From positions 73,649,573-73,713,572 of the forward strand of contig CM060986.1 in NCBI GenBank assembly GCA_030765065.1: a stretch of 64,000 bases of DNA. Reading direction: 5' to 3'. The stretch is from Deroplatys truncata. Its lineage: Eukaryota > Arthropoda > Insecta > Mantodea > Mantidae. Of the stretch, positions 8,584-26,509 are shown in pieces. Each line of letters begins with the position of its first letter. Within the stretch, counting starts at the first letter, position 1. Under the pieces are notes generated by a model that saw only the letters and a program-made list of their open reading frames with translations, did no database searches and was not told where the DNA came from. Made by a program: the position numbers and the translations under genes.

Positions 8584-9110
8584 ATGAGCTGCTATTCTGC
8601 GGCTTTCTAGCATGTGTTTAATCCACTGTACAAAGAAGGATGCAAATGCCCTTCCTCTTTGCAGCATGCTTTATGGACTCATAGGCTGCATTATCAAATG
8701 GACCCTATATAAAGAGCAATATTTTCATTTTGAATAGCTCTTTCAATCTTTGTTATGAGACTATGTAGAGCTGCGATGTTAGATTTGTTGGATTGATGTG
8801 CAAATTGTGTTGAAGTGGAAACTTATAAATTCGCTTCTGATGTAATTGTCTAGCATCTTTTCCATGTTTTTAAGTAGGAATGAACTTAGACTAGTGGTGC
8901 AGTAGGATTTAGATTGAGAAGTACCTGGTCTACCTACCTTTGCTATAAATGCCACTTTGGTATTCATCCATAACCGAGGAATATATCCCAGTTCAAAACT
9001 GCCTTTAAACATTTTTTCCAATGTGGGCATTAAGTATTTCAATTCATTTTGTAAAAGGGTGGAAAAATCCCTTCTCCACCGGCTGTTTTGAATAGTTTAA
9101 ATGAGTTAAT
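8584..9110 (-). pseudogene. N-terminal half of RT, LOA-like element
   Basis: Residues GYIPRLWMNTKVAFIAKVG and the run up to LLKNMEKMLDNYIR match the first RT motifs (the P-x-x-W, K-x-G-R and L-x-K-x-x-E regions). It breaks off at the target site of the I element near 8584, where WIKHMLESRRIAAHLRS is read, and resumes on the other side at 2498. Confidence 0.65.
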
Positions 9111-9863
9111 AGCCCACTTAATTTTATTTGGAGTGAAGATTTGTCCAGACAGACTTTACGTCCAACTCATAGGTGTTGTAATTATCACTTCTATGTCAAA
9201 TATATCTTCTTCCTCTATAACACTGGAGTCTGAGAAGTGTGTGCTAAGCAACAACTTGGCCACCTCTTCCTGATTTTCAGTGTACCCCCTTTTGGCTTTT
9301 TTAAAAGCCCAATGTCATTTCAGCGGTTTCTAGATAGTACTTTGTGGATACGAGCTGCTGTAGGTATTTCATCTATACCTTCACAGAAGCTCTAGGACTT
9401 TCTCTTATCTCCTGAGTTCCATATTATAATTGGTTAAAGCACTTTTATACTTAGTCCAGTTATTAGTTTCTTTGGGCTCATTGAAGAGATCCTCAAATTT
9501 CTTTTCAATTTGACCAGCTGTCTGTTCCACCATGGCACAAAGCAATTTGCTGCTTTTTTGTTGTAGGACGGCTATCCTCAAAACATGTTTTAATGGGAGA
9601 ATTCAGTATAATTAAAATTGCTCCAAGTCTAAATGTGACTATAGGTATATTGGTTTCCTCACTTCCAACTTGAAGAGTTCCTCGTAGAGGACCCAGTTGG
9701 TTAGTTTTGGGTTCTTAACCTCAATTGTTTGGGTGTATCTTGCCTCTATTTAAAACCATCCCTTCCTATGATTAGATAATGAGGGTTCACTGGATACATG
9801 CCAATTTATAATTTTGTTACTTATTTACTGGCTAGCTTAGGTTAAATCAAGTACCTCTTGTGT

Positions 9864-10148
9864 ATAATATATAGAAGTGGTTGCAAATATACAATTTCAC
9901 TAAAATAGGTTAAATACCTCAGAACTAGTTTCGAGGAATCACTTCCTCATCATCAGCTGATTGCAACTGGTTGGCTTTCCTCTGATGGAACCATCTGTAA
10001 CCATCAGAGGAAGGCTAACCAGTTGCAATCAGCATTCCTCGAAAATAGTTCTGAGATATTTAACCTATTTTAGTGAAATTGTATATTTGTAACTACTTCT
10101 ATGTATTATATTTAATCTTTTCACTATTTCTTCTGATTTAAAAGTAAA
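9864..10148. mobile_element. 285-bp palindromic Penelope-like insertion
   Basis: ACCTCTTGTGT at 9853-9863 and 10149-10159 is an 11-bp target duplication. The insert is an inverted repeat with arms of about 120 bp around a 12-base centre (near 9991-10002). The left arm carries a complete hammerhead-like core on the - strand. In the right arm a 16-base piece is missing, which destroys the matching core on the + strand. It sits inside the endonuclease of the old LINE. Two termini joined head to head explain it best. Confidence 0.65.
9921..9957 (-). ncRNA. Hammerhead-ribozyme-like motif 3 (in the palindrome)
   Basis: On the - strand: CUGAUGA, one U, stem II GAGGAA/UUCCUC (6 bp), then GAAAC and GUU. 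UCAG before the core pairs with CUGA after GUU, giving a 4-bp stem I, the best of the four. Stem III is two pairs with a tiny loop. Confidence 0.55.
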
Positions 10149-10859
10149 ACCTCTTGTGTGTTTGCTATAACAAAGGCAAGTTCATTTCCTCTATTAATGA
10201 TGTCAATATTATTACTTAAGAAATATTCTAGAAGATCCTTACCTCTTTTATTGATGTCCTTGCTGTCCCTGCAGTGTGATGTGCTTTGGCATTGCAGCCA
10301 AGGATAAGGTTTGTGGTTTTTCTTTGGCAGTGTCTTACGAGGTGTTAGATCTTTGAAGTGGAGGCAATGATTCCAAATCTCTTGGGAAGTAGGCTGAGGC
10401 AATCATTACCTCTTGCCTACCTCCTTGTGTTGGCATCTCTGCCACTGCTGTAGTTATATCGCTGGAGATAAACTCTAAAGCAGGGAAGCATTTTTAGCTT
10501 CTCATAGTTAGTAAGGTAGCTCAAGGCTTTTCATGTTTGAACTATCAGTTTACAACATGAAGTTAGTGGGAGCCCTTATACTTGGTCCTTCACAACCAGG
10601 GCTCCTGAATGAAGGCTATATCTAGGTGTCCACTGGTGAAACTCCTGCTAGGCTCTTGTGAAACTGCTTTTGTGTGATGAAGGTTCATCTGAATACATCT
10701 GATGTTGTGAGAGGATGCCACCTTTATTTATTAAGGGATTCATCATGAGCCCTTAGGAATCTCTTTTACTCCTCCTCTTACCACTTTGTGCTTTAGGGGC
10801 CTTAGATTTTGGAGTAACTTTACTCATGGAGGGCTTTGGTTGTACACCATCTGTTTAGG

Positions 10860-12024
10860 TTACTTAAAGATGTGTTTGCTGTGTGAGCTTAGGTACTTCC
10901 TCATCAATGCAGGGGCATTTGCAGAAGTTCCAGACGAACTGTCTGAAGGCTTTACTTTCCTTTTCTCAGAGATTTTATCTTCAGCAACCTTGCTAACCAA
11001 TTCCTTTAAGAGACTTCCTTTAGGCTTTAGTTGTTTTTGGCTGAATTTGTAACTTATCCTGTAAGCATTGTGTTTCATCTTTTCTCCTGAAAACTGATCT
11101 ATGGATATGTTTAGCTGTATGGCATTTCCTTCTGCTGACTTTCTCGTCTACCCTGAGGTCATTATTCTGGACTTTAATAAAGCCCAGGATCCTCTTCATG
11201 GTGTCATTTATGCTATTGTGGAAGTAGCTGACCAGGATCATGTTCAAGAAATTAAACGTTCCTCTCTCTTTACTGCCCTGAGTATGGCTCCTTCCCATGG
11301 CTTTAGTTCCACAATGGGTCTATATAACCACTGTGCTGTGGCTCTCCCACCACAAGCAAGAAACAGCCATCCAGTTTTTAAAACTGCAGTTTAGGAACTT
11401 AGGTTTTAGCTCACCTTCCCTTTGTTCAAAAACCTTATTAAAGATTTCCTCCTGAACCAGCTTCAATTGGTCTGTGGTTAATAATGTTTCAGGGAAGTTT
11501 GCAGAAAGGATTCCCACTCGAACACTGTTTGCATCAGCTTGTATGTCGGTTTCGGCAGAACTTTGGCTCCCAAAGGAATCTCCTCTTTTGCACTGCTTTC
11601 TTTCTGTCACTGGTTTTAGGATGTTTAGCATCCTTATTTTCAGGAGTATGGCCTTCAGAGCGTGCTTTCTTTCCAGCTTCTCCTCTCTTAATAGATTCTT
11701 GGGCCAGGATACACGCTTCTTGTTTTATTAGCCATTTTGACCTGCCCCAGCAAATTTTATATGCTTCGATTTTTTCTGGAGCTTTACTAAAGACTCCTCA
11801 ATGCGAGGCGGCTCTAGAGAATCTGCCACTTCTGGAACTGTGTTTCTGCCTTCAGTCTCATTAGCAAGGCTTTTAAGAAGCTCCATTTCTATGCAAGCAT
11901 CTTCATTGGCAGAGTGAGGCATTACTTCTTCCTCTGACTTTAATGTGATTGAGGGCACATCCCCTTCAGATTTATTTGGAGACTGTATTTTGTCCCACGG
12001 ACAGCTAGGTATATAAAAGGTCAC
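10860..12024 (-). pseudogene. ORF1 (gag-like) remnant of the LOA-like element
   Basis: Several open - strand pieces follow one another in shifted frames. The piece at 11320-11631 contains VRVGILSANFPETLLTTDQL, typical of the DUF4780-type domain found in ORF1 of insect LINEs. The piece at 11728-12024 is acidic and serine-rich, like the N-terminal region of such proteins. It probably encoded the RNA-binding partner of the RT. It is not translatable as one protein. Confidence 0.6.
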
Positions 12025-13730
12025 CTGCAGTTACCTCGTTTACCCACAGGAAGGCTAATTGAAACCAGAGGCCGCCTGGTATTTGGAATTCGCATACTAG
12101 AGTCCAAGCTCCCCTTGGCCATGCTGTTCCACTGAGGCTTGGGTTGTGTTAATGTAAAGCCTAGTGTAGGAGGACTAAAACTCCAACCTTATATATGTTA
12201 CTGGAGTTATGTGTTATGTGTGTAATTAACCCAGTACATTTGTGTGTGTAGTGTTCATGTATCTGTAGGTGTCTGGTTCGGAACTCTATTGTTTATTCAG
12301 AGTTGCCCTGTTAGCGAAAGAATCGTACAGGGTTTACCGCTGTCCACAACCTGTAGACCTGCCTGATGGCTGACACCCAAGCACAAGGACTTGTCTTCTT
12401 TACGTTTTCATACCCAACATTGCTGAATGTTGATATGAACTCTATTGATCTTCTATGAATGCAGGAGGACAAACAGGTCTTGCATCTACAAAGTAACCAT
12501 ATTTATTCAAACCTTCCGCAAAGCCAGTGTAAATTGATCTCATTATTTAATAGCAAATTCATATCATTTTAGACAATAATTGGCCACCAGTTTGTTTTGA
12601 TGAATATCTCCAAATAGCAAAGCCCCCAGGGGAAGAGGGGAGGGAGAAGTCTTAACATTTTGTAAACTCATCACTTGAGGTAGTAAACATGTTTTCTGTA
12701 AATAGAGGCATGTCTGAAATTTGTTAAATTCCATATTTGGTTTTGTTTGCTTACATTAAATTCTTGAATTCAGGGTTTTGTCGGGAAGGCTAAGCAGTAA
12801 TGTTTTTAGGTACCTGCAGTGGACCTGTTCTTTTATTAAAAAATAAATAAAGTATTAATATATCATTGAAAGAAATCTTAATTAAAATTAAAAATGTTTG
12901 TCTAACACATTGATAAACAGCATATTAAATTTTCTTATAGTGCCTTGTCTTGGAATCTGCATAAATTAGTGCTAATAGAAGAGAAATTCTTATACAGATT
13001 AATCAGCATAATAATACTGTACTGGCTGAAAAATATGCAACCATGTGGTGGCATCCATCGCAGTTTCAAGGGACAAAGTGTAAACCATTAATTATATATC
13101 CACCCACTAGGCTGTAGTCTAATTAAAACATTGCTTGCTCTACACCCACTGCTTCAAGGAAAGGCTTGCTGACTAACAATGATGTCAGTAATTGAGATTA
13201 CTTGAGGCAAGCTCTTAATAAATTTGATTAACCTGTATCGTAGTCAGTGGATTCATGTTAATCACTAATGTGACTTCTTCATCTCATAGTAATATGATTT
13301 TATCTGTGTAGCTCCGCCTTCAGTGCTGAAAAAGGCAATAGGTCTCTCTTTAGTGTTGGCAAATCTAAAAACAACACATTCTCTTTTATAAATCTAAATT
13401 CTCATTACACATTTATAGGTGGACCAAGTAGGTAACATTTTAAATAGGAGACCGTGTCCAAGATGTGTCATTTTCCCACTACATACAGGTCTGCTGCTAT
13501 ACAATAGTGACTAGCGAAAGTTATGTGAATAAAACCAGAGTTTTTTTTTATGTGTTTAATAAACTTGTTGCTGTATTGCTGATAACTTATCCCACAAACT
13601 GCATGTTGTCCTCCTAATAAAGCATAATTAGAATTAGATGCTCAACCAGGCAACATGATGTGTAAACACCTGTACACTCTAAATGAATTAAGCCTAAATT
13701 AAAAGTAAATAACCCTCTGCATCTTTTCAG
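12025..13730. other. LOA-like 5' leader and rest of rotatin intron, no genes seen
   Basis: The part up to about 12.4 kb is probably the leader of the old LINE. From there to the exon at 13731 the DNA is AT-rich, with stops in all frames and no repeat I recognise. Weak splice-like sites near 12465 did not yield a convincing exon. Confidence 0.4.
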
Positions 13731-19136
<5,406 letters not shown>

Positions 19137-20140
19137 CCCGAGTTTCACTCTGTAAATAATGCTTGTTTGACAAGTTGTTAGTTTCCTTTGCATCTATTTT
19201 TATAGATCATTGTATATTTTTATAAAGAGTTAACAAATTCCACTTGCAAAGTGTTTTTTGGTGATATGTGAATTTTTAATAAATGAAAAAATTAAGAGAA
19301 TGGTAATTACTCAGTACTTTCAATTCTATATAAGTTACAAAAATACTTTGCATAAAAGTGTGTCTTCATACGACTGAGGTCGCATGGAGAATAACTTCCA
19401 CTTTAATATACTGTTATTACAGAAATAAATAACCATTTTAGCGCCAACTCTTTCTGGTGTAGTGATAGTGTAAAGGAAAATAAACACTCTGTGCTCATTA
19501 GGAAACTATGCATCATTTGAGGCATCTGATCAAAATGACGGCATTTAACAATATGTAAATTTTAAGAAGATGGTGAAGTTATTTTAACAAAGAACATTTT
19601 ATCTTGCATCAGATTATGGCTATATTTCTGTTCAGTTTAAATGCAGTAAAATCCCATTAGTGTGCATCTGTTAATAACACTGTTCTGTTCATTATGTCTG
19701 TATATAATATGATCCCTCAGCATTTTATTTATAATCCAGTATAATTTTAACTTATTATGATGCTTAAAATCCCTTTGCTTTTCTTCTCTGAGCAAAAATT
19801 CTGTAAAATAGTGATCATTTAAATGCTTAAAACATAATGCATACATATTAATATTCAATTGGGTAATCTTACTAGATATTACTCTAGTTATTATTAACTG
19901 AAGAGATTGTAACCTACTCAGATGAGTTGCTGACTACTCTGTTGGTTCCAGTAAGGTTAGCATGTAGTTATCTTGTTACCAGGGCCACTCTCTACAAAAT
20001 GTTACCCACTATCTATTTTCATAGAATCTACTTCATCTTCCTTGATTAATTTACTCACCTTTTTTCTTTTTACCTTTCCTATATAACTACCAATCTCCCC
20101 AAAATGCTTATCTGATTTTAATTTTAACATTTTTCCCCCT
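19137..20140. other. 3' UTR and AT-rich intergenic stretch
   Basis: After the poly(A) signal at 19278 there is about 850 bp of AT-rich sequence without recognisable genes or repeats. The short open frames have no family resemblance. Confidence 0.5.
19278..19283 (+). terminator. Poly(A) signal of the rotatin-like gene
   Basis: A canonical AATAAA lies 142 bp after the stop codon, followed by an A-rich run. Spacing and strand fit cleavage near 19300. Any later AATAAA would be an alternative site. Confidence 0.55.
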
Positions 20141-20149
20141 TATATCTAT

Positions 20150-20530
20150 TGCATTTCTCCAACCTTAATTTTTTTCTCATTACTTGGTGTCTTCACTTTC
20201 AAAAGTCACACGCCAATAAATATCTATCATTCCACACATTGGACATTTACCTAAATCTCTTCTCCTTCTTAAACCTTTCAATTTTACTACCCTTGTTCTA
20301 GCCCATGCAATTCCTTCCCTGGCCACTTTATCTTTTTCCATTCCCATTCTAACTTTAATTCCCTATAATTGTTCAGTGGCATTTTGTTTTTATAGCTACA
20401 AAGTGTTTCTTGAATTCCAGTATCATAAAGTCTTAATTTAATATCTTTCCAGAAGCCTCTTTCTTTTAATTCTGTATCTCCCCCAAGATACACATGACCA
20501 ATTGTTTCCAAAACAATAATTTTGTTAATT
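20150..20530 (-). pseudogene. C-terminal fragment of a non-LTR retrotransposon RT protein
   Basis: The - strand reads LKERGFWKDIKLRLYDTG and then LNNYRELKLEWEW, followed in another frame by KCPMCGMIDIYW. This is the carboxy-terminal region of the same general class as the element at 27452-29171: a basic helical stretch followed by a Cys-Cys-type zinc motif. The RT core is absent. Confidence 0.45.
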
Positions 20531-20929
20531 CAAGCACTATACTAGCTAAAAATCAGACATTGTTTCAAATACTTGTTCATCTAAGCTGTTTAACCTAAAC
20601 CATTATTATTGATTAGCAGGCATAGGAATTCTTAAGCAGTTGGCTTCAAGTTATCTACATTTACCATTATCACTATAAAGAATGCAAACAACATGACCAA
20701 GGATCACTGACAAATAGGTAAAAACTGATCTAAGTGCTGTCTGCAAATGCCAAAAGATTGTGTACAAGGGATGGGGCATGTTTTGTTACCTGTGACATCC
20801 CTACCTAAAGTCTAGTAGGATTCGACTTTATTTCCTTCCATCTTGCTTTAATGCTTAGAAATTCCTATGCTTGATGATCAGTAATGAAGTAAGTATTAGC
20901 ATAATATACAGGAACTAGGGAAGCTGCCT

Positions 20930-21610
20930 CCACCACATCCAGGGGCATATGCAGAGGGTGTATTTGGAGGGGGAGCTGAAACATATGAAGTCAGCCATAC
21001 TTTCATTTCATGGCCACTTTTATAGATTTATCCATGTTAAGGGGATACCAACTGGATCACTGAACAGGTTGTATTGACTAACTTAAGGAGTTGACAGTCA
21101 GCTTGACAAACAACTTTTTAAGTATTTATAGAACCAAAAGCAAATAGGAGTATTAGAGACTAAACTCCCCAGCTGGGACTCATACCCAGTCAGGTGTGTT
21201 AAGCATTAGACTACAGGGAGACTCACTCACTTCAGTACAACTACAGGAGGTGCTCTGTATCCATCTAGTACTGTGACTAAATGTTTGCAGATAGTAAAAT
21301 AAGTGGGGCAAGCCATTTAATCAATGTTGCCAACCAACCAACATATGGAATGATAATTGTCTAAAAAAATGGATTAACTTCCCTGTCATCCCCCTATATG
21401 TATCACTGTTTTAATCTATATAGTATGTATGTTTATTAACAGGTGCAATATGTATTACTAAACCAGTAACTGTAAAAGAGTTACAGAAAACAAAAATGGC
21501 TCTGCAGTGCTTCAATATTATAGTTTGGGATATCTGGAGAGAGTGGGGGGTCTTGAGCTCCCTGTGTATGCCCCTGACAACACCTCTAAAGCTAGATTCA
21601 GCCACTCAAT
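20930..21610 (-). repeat. SINE-like sequence with tRNA-like head
   Basis: Around 21160-21235 the - strand has a tRNA-like layout: TGTAGTCTAATGCTTAACAC (A-box-like) and TATGAGTCCCAGCTGGGG (degraded B box). The far end near 21540-21580 carries GGGGGTCTTGAGC and TATGCCCCTG, sequence often seen near the ends of insect repeats. Boundaries are approximate. Confidence 0.35.
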
Positions 21611-23790
21611 CCCCTTAATAACATAATTTATACTCAACAGTTTTTCCATAAAAGGTATTAAACATTGAAAGTCTGCATGTCAGTTTTCTGCTCTTCCAAT
21701 AGACTTGGTCTTTTTTTGAATTCTGCATATCAGTGGTGATTTCACCGCTGATATGATTGTAGTGTTGCATTGCTTACAATAATTATTATTATGTGTTTTT
21801 TATTACTAGTTTTACTTTTATTTAAATAAAATTAGTTTTGATAGTTGGAAGTTTACAAAATTCAAACTCTGCATTTCACGCTCTCATTAGTAGTTTGTGC
21901 TGATTTCCAAACAATAATAAAAATGGTAGTGGTAGCATGTTTCAGATACAATCACCGCCTTCTTTTGCTTAAGCAAGTTTGCCTATTGTTAAAGATTTTT
22001 GTACATAGAAATGTGAACGGTCTATCACAGCCATTAAGGTAGCAGTAGATGACTTGATAATGTTAGCCATTGCATGTGTTATCAAAAAACATGCTTATAA
22101 ATGAGTTTTTAATGTGTCATAAAATAAGATATATGACTAGTAATTTATGGGATTGTAAAAAGTACAGTGTTTCATGTTGTGAAGAGAAAATAAGACAACA
22201 TAGAAATGTGAAAATGATGTGATTTCAAAATACATCACAGTCTAGTACACATATGGATATAGGAGTGTGCATTTCAGACACAAATTTAAAAGTAAATTCT
22301 GACCAACTGTTAAATACAGCCATTTAGTAAACTTTCTTTCACCAAAAAAGTAAAATTATTAATGATGGACATGATTTAATAAATACACCTACATAAATCT
22401 GTAACATTTTTATTAATTAGCTTTGTAATTTGGCATAAGGAATTTTAGTGTTAATCATCCAGTATGCATTGACTGTTTTTCAAATGTTTTAAATCAGTTA
22501 TATCCTCTTACCAACAAGCCAGGAGTCGCCACTGGTACAGATTAAATTATAATGCAAAATGGCAATGCAGAAATTGTTTTGTTAATAAAAAACTTCACAA
22601 TAAAATAAGTTTATGCCATTGTTTTTGTCTTTGGGTTTGGGCAATAGAGTACACACTATAAACTGTATATAAATTGGTTTTTTATCTCAGAAGTTCATTT
22701 TCTGTTTGTAATGCTGCCACACTGATTACTCTTTAGACTGTGGTCTCTTGAAGGCCATATTAAAGGAATTATGTTGTATTTAACTCTGTTTAACAAATAA
22801 ATAGTGTACATTGTTATGAATTGAAGTGTATTAAATTTATGCATTGCATATAATCTTTTATGACTTCACTGTTCACTTAGAGGCAGTGGCACTGAATGAT
22901 TGTTTTATGTGTAGTATATACTAAGAAAAATCTGATGTGCACCAATAACTCATATAGCTTTCATTGCCCATCACAGTATTCCATACCTCAGTGGTACAGC
23001 CAGGATTTTTTCTGGGAGAGGGGGGGAGATTTCAGCATATTGGTATTACTGTAGAGCATTTTTTAGCATCACATTGTCCAACCAACTAGGGGCAGTGCAT
23101 CCACATGGGCCAAAAACGCCAGAACCTCCTTAAAAAAAATTGCAGAGCATTGTTTACATAATTATACTTGTATGAAAATTGTATCAATTTGAAATTGAAT
23201 GAACACAGCGTGTTAATTATAAATTGTAGTTTCTTAGAGCTATTTTGCATGGGGATGGTAAAGATAAATGTTATTTGTATGATCTGTCTTGCAAGGGTGC
23301 GATAAACATAAATTTACTCTAGCATGTTGCCATGAACTGGTAAAGAACATCTAGCCCTAAGACACATTTAAACTTCATTCATTCATGTGCCAGAGTGTGA
23401 TGCAAGGACTTATAAGAGGGAGTTGCATTTCTCTGCTTATTTTCGTCTTCTCATGGGCCAGCCCTCATATCTCTTTATCTCTCCTTCACTTGGATCATCT
23501 TTAAAACTCAGATGATCGGCATCACATGCCTCATTCACTTCAAACATTTGTAGAGCAATACAAAACAAAAACAAAATCTTTCCCATCCACTTCCGCTCTG
23601 TAAAGGATTATGTACATACCTGGAAACCTTTTGTCAATTCCAGAAACAATACCAAATGGCTTTGACCCACATTAAATCTGTATGCAAAATGTGTCCATAG
23701 ATTTTACAAAAGCAGAAAATAAAAAAAAAAGCACAGTTGATTTGCATCTTAATTTGTTTGTGTGTTAATTTCTTTCTTTGTGGAATTTTA
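21611..23790. other. AT-rich intergenic stretch, no gene seen
   Basis: No ORF with family resemblance occurs. A GGGGGGAG-rich patch at about 23020 and nearby text may be another SINE relic. Several AATAAA words occur but with no gene upstream to use them. Confidence 0.4.
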
Positions 23791-23794
23791 TTTT

Positions 23795-23970
23795 CTCTAC
23801 CATATACCTATATTAAGTAGAGGAGGTATTATATTCCACACAAAAAACATGATGAATCATTTATTTTGATTAACAAGAAATATGAGTATATAGAGGAATA
23901 AGCTTTCATAAGAAAAGTTAGTAGGAGAGTGAATAGACAAAGTCATGTGAACGTCACACATCAGATTTTT
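23795..23970 (+). repeat. R900 copy with internal deletion
   Basis: It shows the 5' block (AGTAGAGGAGGTATTATATTCCAC) shortened and joined directly to the 3' block (AAGTCATGTGAACGTCACAC). Its 3' end runs without spacer into the 5' end of the next copy at about 23970. Confidence 0.55.
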
Positions 23971-24605
23971 ACTTTCTCTCTACTTAACTATGTTAAGTAG
24001 AGTAAGTCATTTAAATATCAAACTTGATATTTAAGCTCAGTAATTTCCAAGGATGCCACAAGAAGATTTTCAAGAAAATCCTCCCCACTCCAAACTACCC
24101 TTTATATGTAAACATGTTCATTCTATTAATTAAAATACCATATGTTTAAGATATTTGTATGATAAATGAAATGTATATCACATATACATGTGTATATATA
24201 TATAGATATATATATATAGATATATAGATATAAATGTATAAACACACACACACATGCACTCACTCACTTTATTAAAGTGTATATATATACTTTCTTTTTA
24301 CTTTAACCATTTTCAAGGTGTTTCTTGTTATTTGTTTGAATTTTCAAATACTCTTTCTCAATTGGAAGTCATTCATTTTTTCCTCGTCATGCAAAGAACA
24401 TGGAATTTCAAAACTACACACTCTTTAGAATACTTAGTATCGCTTTACCTACTGTATTGTAAAATGAAATGTGTAAATGTGAACTGAAAGTTCATCTGGA
24501 TTAACAAAGGTAGCTAAAATAATAGGCTTTTGTAAGAATAGTTTGTAGAAGAGATAATTGAAAAAGTTGTGCAAATGCAACACATGAGCTTTTTTTTGTA
24601 TGTGA
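23970..24605 (+). repeat. R900 copy, tandem to the previous one
   Basis: It starts ACTTTCTCTCTACTTAACTA and contains the blocks CAAACTTGATATTTAAG, AAGATTTTCAAGAAAATCC and TACCATATGTTTAAGATA in the family order, ending near AACACATGAGC. A TATA/GATA-rich patch (24190-24240) and CACACA lie within. Confidence 0.6.
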
Positions 24606-25119
24606 GGCATGCTGCTCCTCATGTTACACCTTTCTGTTTTTCTTATTTATTTATTTTTATTTTCAAAGGAGCTTCTAAGTATGTGCGTTATGGAATGATT
24701 GAAGATATTACATGAATGACAGTAGGCAATCTTTTTCGATCTTGATTAATCAAAATTGAAGTATGTTTTTAGGTAATAATCTTACTAGATCTCCTAGTTT
24801 TATGTGTTGGCAGAAATGAATGGTTTAGAGTGGCATAGTAATGGGTTCAATATAGTTTATATTGGGAGATGATGAATGAACTGAACATGTAAAAAAAATC
24901 ACAGACAAAAGGTTTATGTATCACACTCACATGACTTCCTATTGTTTATTTTCATATCTTTTCTACAAATTAATCTACAAAAGTTTAATTTTCTGTGTAC
25001 TTCATGTGAGGATTAAACAAATAGTTTCAATACAGATTTTGTTGTAGGTCCAAAGGGGATACAGGAGGTAAAAGCGACAATCAGATCTTTGAAAAGTGGG
25101 CTGATGTATACGACTTTAA

Positions 25120-26110
25120 AATTTCATTCATTGCATGACATCAGTAGAAGCAAAAAAAGCACTTCAAAGAAAACGTATAATGAAGTACTCAAAAATTCAA
25201 ACCAATAGTAACAAATGGTTATCTCAGAAATGGTTAATGCAAGCAAACAATTTGACATGAATTGTGTTTAAACTACATCTACTTTTTCACATCAGTTTTT
25301 ATCTCTCTTATGGCTTACCAGGAGGTGCATCATGAAGTGTGGGCTTTCAGTTGTCCCACCTGGGTTATGAGAAATAATTAGGCTGCTGGTTATTATTGCT
25401 CTACTGAAAGAAAAATTATCACATCTATACCTTTTCAAGGTTTATAGGCTTTTACAGCTGGTGTTCATACTATTTAAACAGATTCCCGGGCTCCAGTCCA
25501 GTAAATCTAAAAACCCAGGAATTTGTTTAACTAGTAACTTTACTTTTAATACGCATATTTCTCATTTATTAAATAAAAACAGTTTTTCTTTTAGGCTAAA
25601 TGTGTCATTAAAATTCACATGAAAATTTGAGAAACTGCTTCAGGCAATCCCGGCTCACCACCAAATGAAACTGAAATGATGCTCCTGCTTACTAGATGTA
25701 CAAAATTCATGCAGAAAAAAAGTGATTTCACAGGCTGTTAATAGAAAATTAAAGGTAATTTTATTTATCAGCAATTATCTTAAACATGTTATTGGAAGAA
25801 AATAAATAACAAACTTTCTATGTAATCGATAGCTTGGGGTCAGGGGCTCCCTTGAAAATTTTCACATCACATCCTTGGAAAGTATTGAACTTAAATACCA
25901 AGTTTCATATTTATTCAACATTTTATTTTTGAGTTAGGATGTAGTAGATACAGGACACATATGCAGACCTTTTTATAGAAATGCTTTTCTTTCTCTTTAT
26001 TAAAGGTAAGTACCTCAAAATGTGTATTTTCGGTGAAACATTTTTAGATAAAGTGCAGTACTTCTTGTACCTACTACAGATAGGTGGTAGAGAAAGCAAA
26101 AATACTAAAG
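25120..26110 (-). repeat. R900 copy, inverted orientation
   Basis: The complement carries the family blocks in order: 5' end at about 26100 (CTACCACCTATCTG region), the ATACCAAGTTT complement at about 25895, and the AATTCAAACCAATA complement at about 25195. Stretches between 25.3 and 25.6 kb do not match and may be a further insertion. Confidence 0.5.
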
Positions 26111-26509
26111 CCATCATAGTATAATAGTACATTCATCCCAAATACTGAAGAAAGAAAAAAAAGAGAAGGCGGAGTCATTTGATACTTTATTCACCATTTG
26201 ATTTCAATACAGAAATATTGGCTTCATTAACAATGCAATTATTAGTACAAAAAGAACAGGTATAATTAGATATAATACACAAATACAGAAATCCTAATTT
26301 CTTACATGAGTAGGTGCTTAAACTAAATTAAATGTTTTTATTCACCGTAAGAATATACAATATTCATGGCTTCGTCAATCTTAACTAAATAAATACAATT
26401 AATGTTTAAGTTACATGATAAGTACAAGTAAATACACTCAAGTCAAAACAATTTAATTTACACATTTTTTTCTTTTTCTAATTAAATAAATACTCCTGTA
26501 TAGATTAAA

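Larger units (their letters stand above)
9640..10560 (-). pseudogene. Endonuclease domain remnant of the LOA-like element
   Basis: The - strand encodes DINKRGKDLLEYFLSNNIDI followed by INRGNELAFVIANTQEV, a clear match to the apurinic-like (APE) endonuclease of LINEs, in the part that follows the DANAHH-type motif. The domain is cut after EV by the palindromic insert at 9864-10148 and resumes as LDLT beyond it. Stops and one-base shifts are present on both sides. Confidence 0.65.
100..12400 (-). mobile_element. Old LOA/R1-like non-LTR retrotransposon, broken up by later insertions
   Basis: Reading the - strand from right to left gives the standard order of a two-ORF LINE: ORF1 (about 12.0-10.9 kb), endonuclease (about 10.5-9.7 kb), RT (9.1-8.6 kb, then 2.5-1.3 kb) and RNase H (0.8-0.1 kb). 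Removing five inserts (273-422, 1047-1274, 1599-2292, 2510-8572, 9864-10148) makes the domains contiguous. RT motifs such as GLPQGG and KYLGVILDQKL, with a downstream RNase H, suggest the LOA/R1 group. Stops and frameshifts throughout make it a fossil. Both outer edges are approximate: the left lies between the exon donor at 98 and about 180, the right near 12.2-12.4 kb. Confidence 0.75.

Noticed and set aside
12465-12495. Extra small rotatin exon in the long intron
   Set aside because: An acceptor-like site exists but the donor is weak, the exon would be tiny, and exon 32-97 already joins in phase to 13731.
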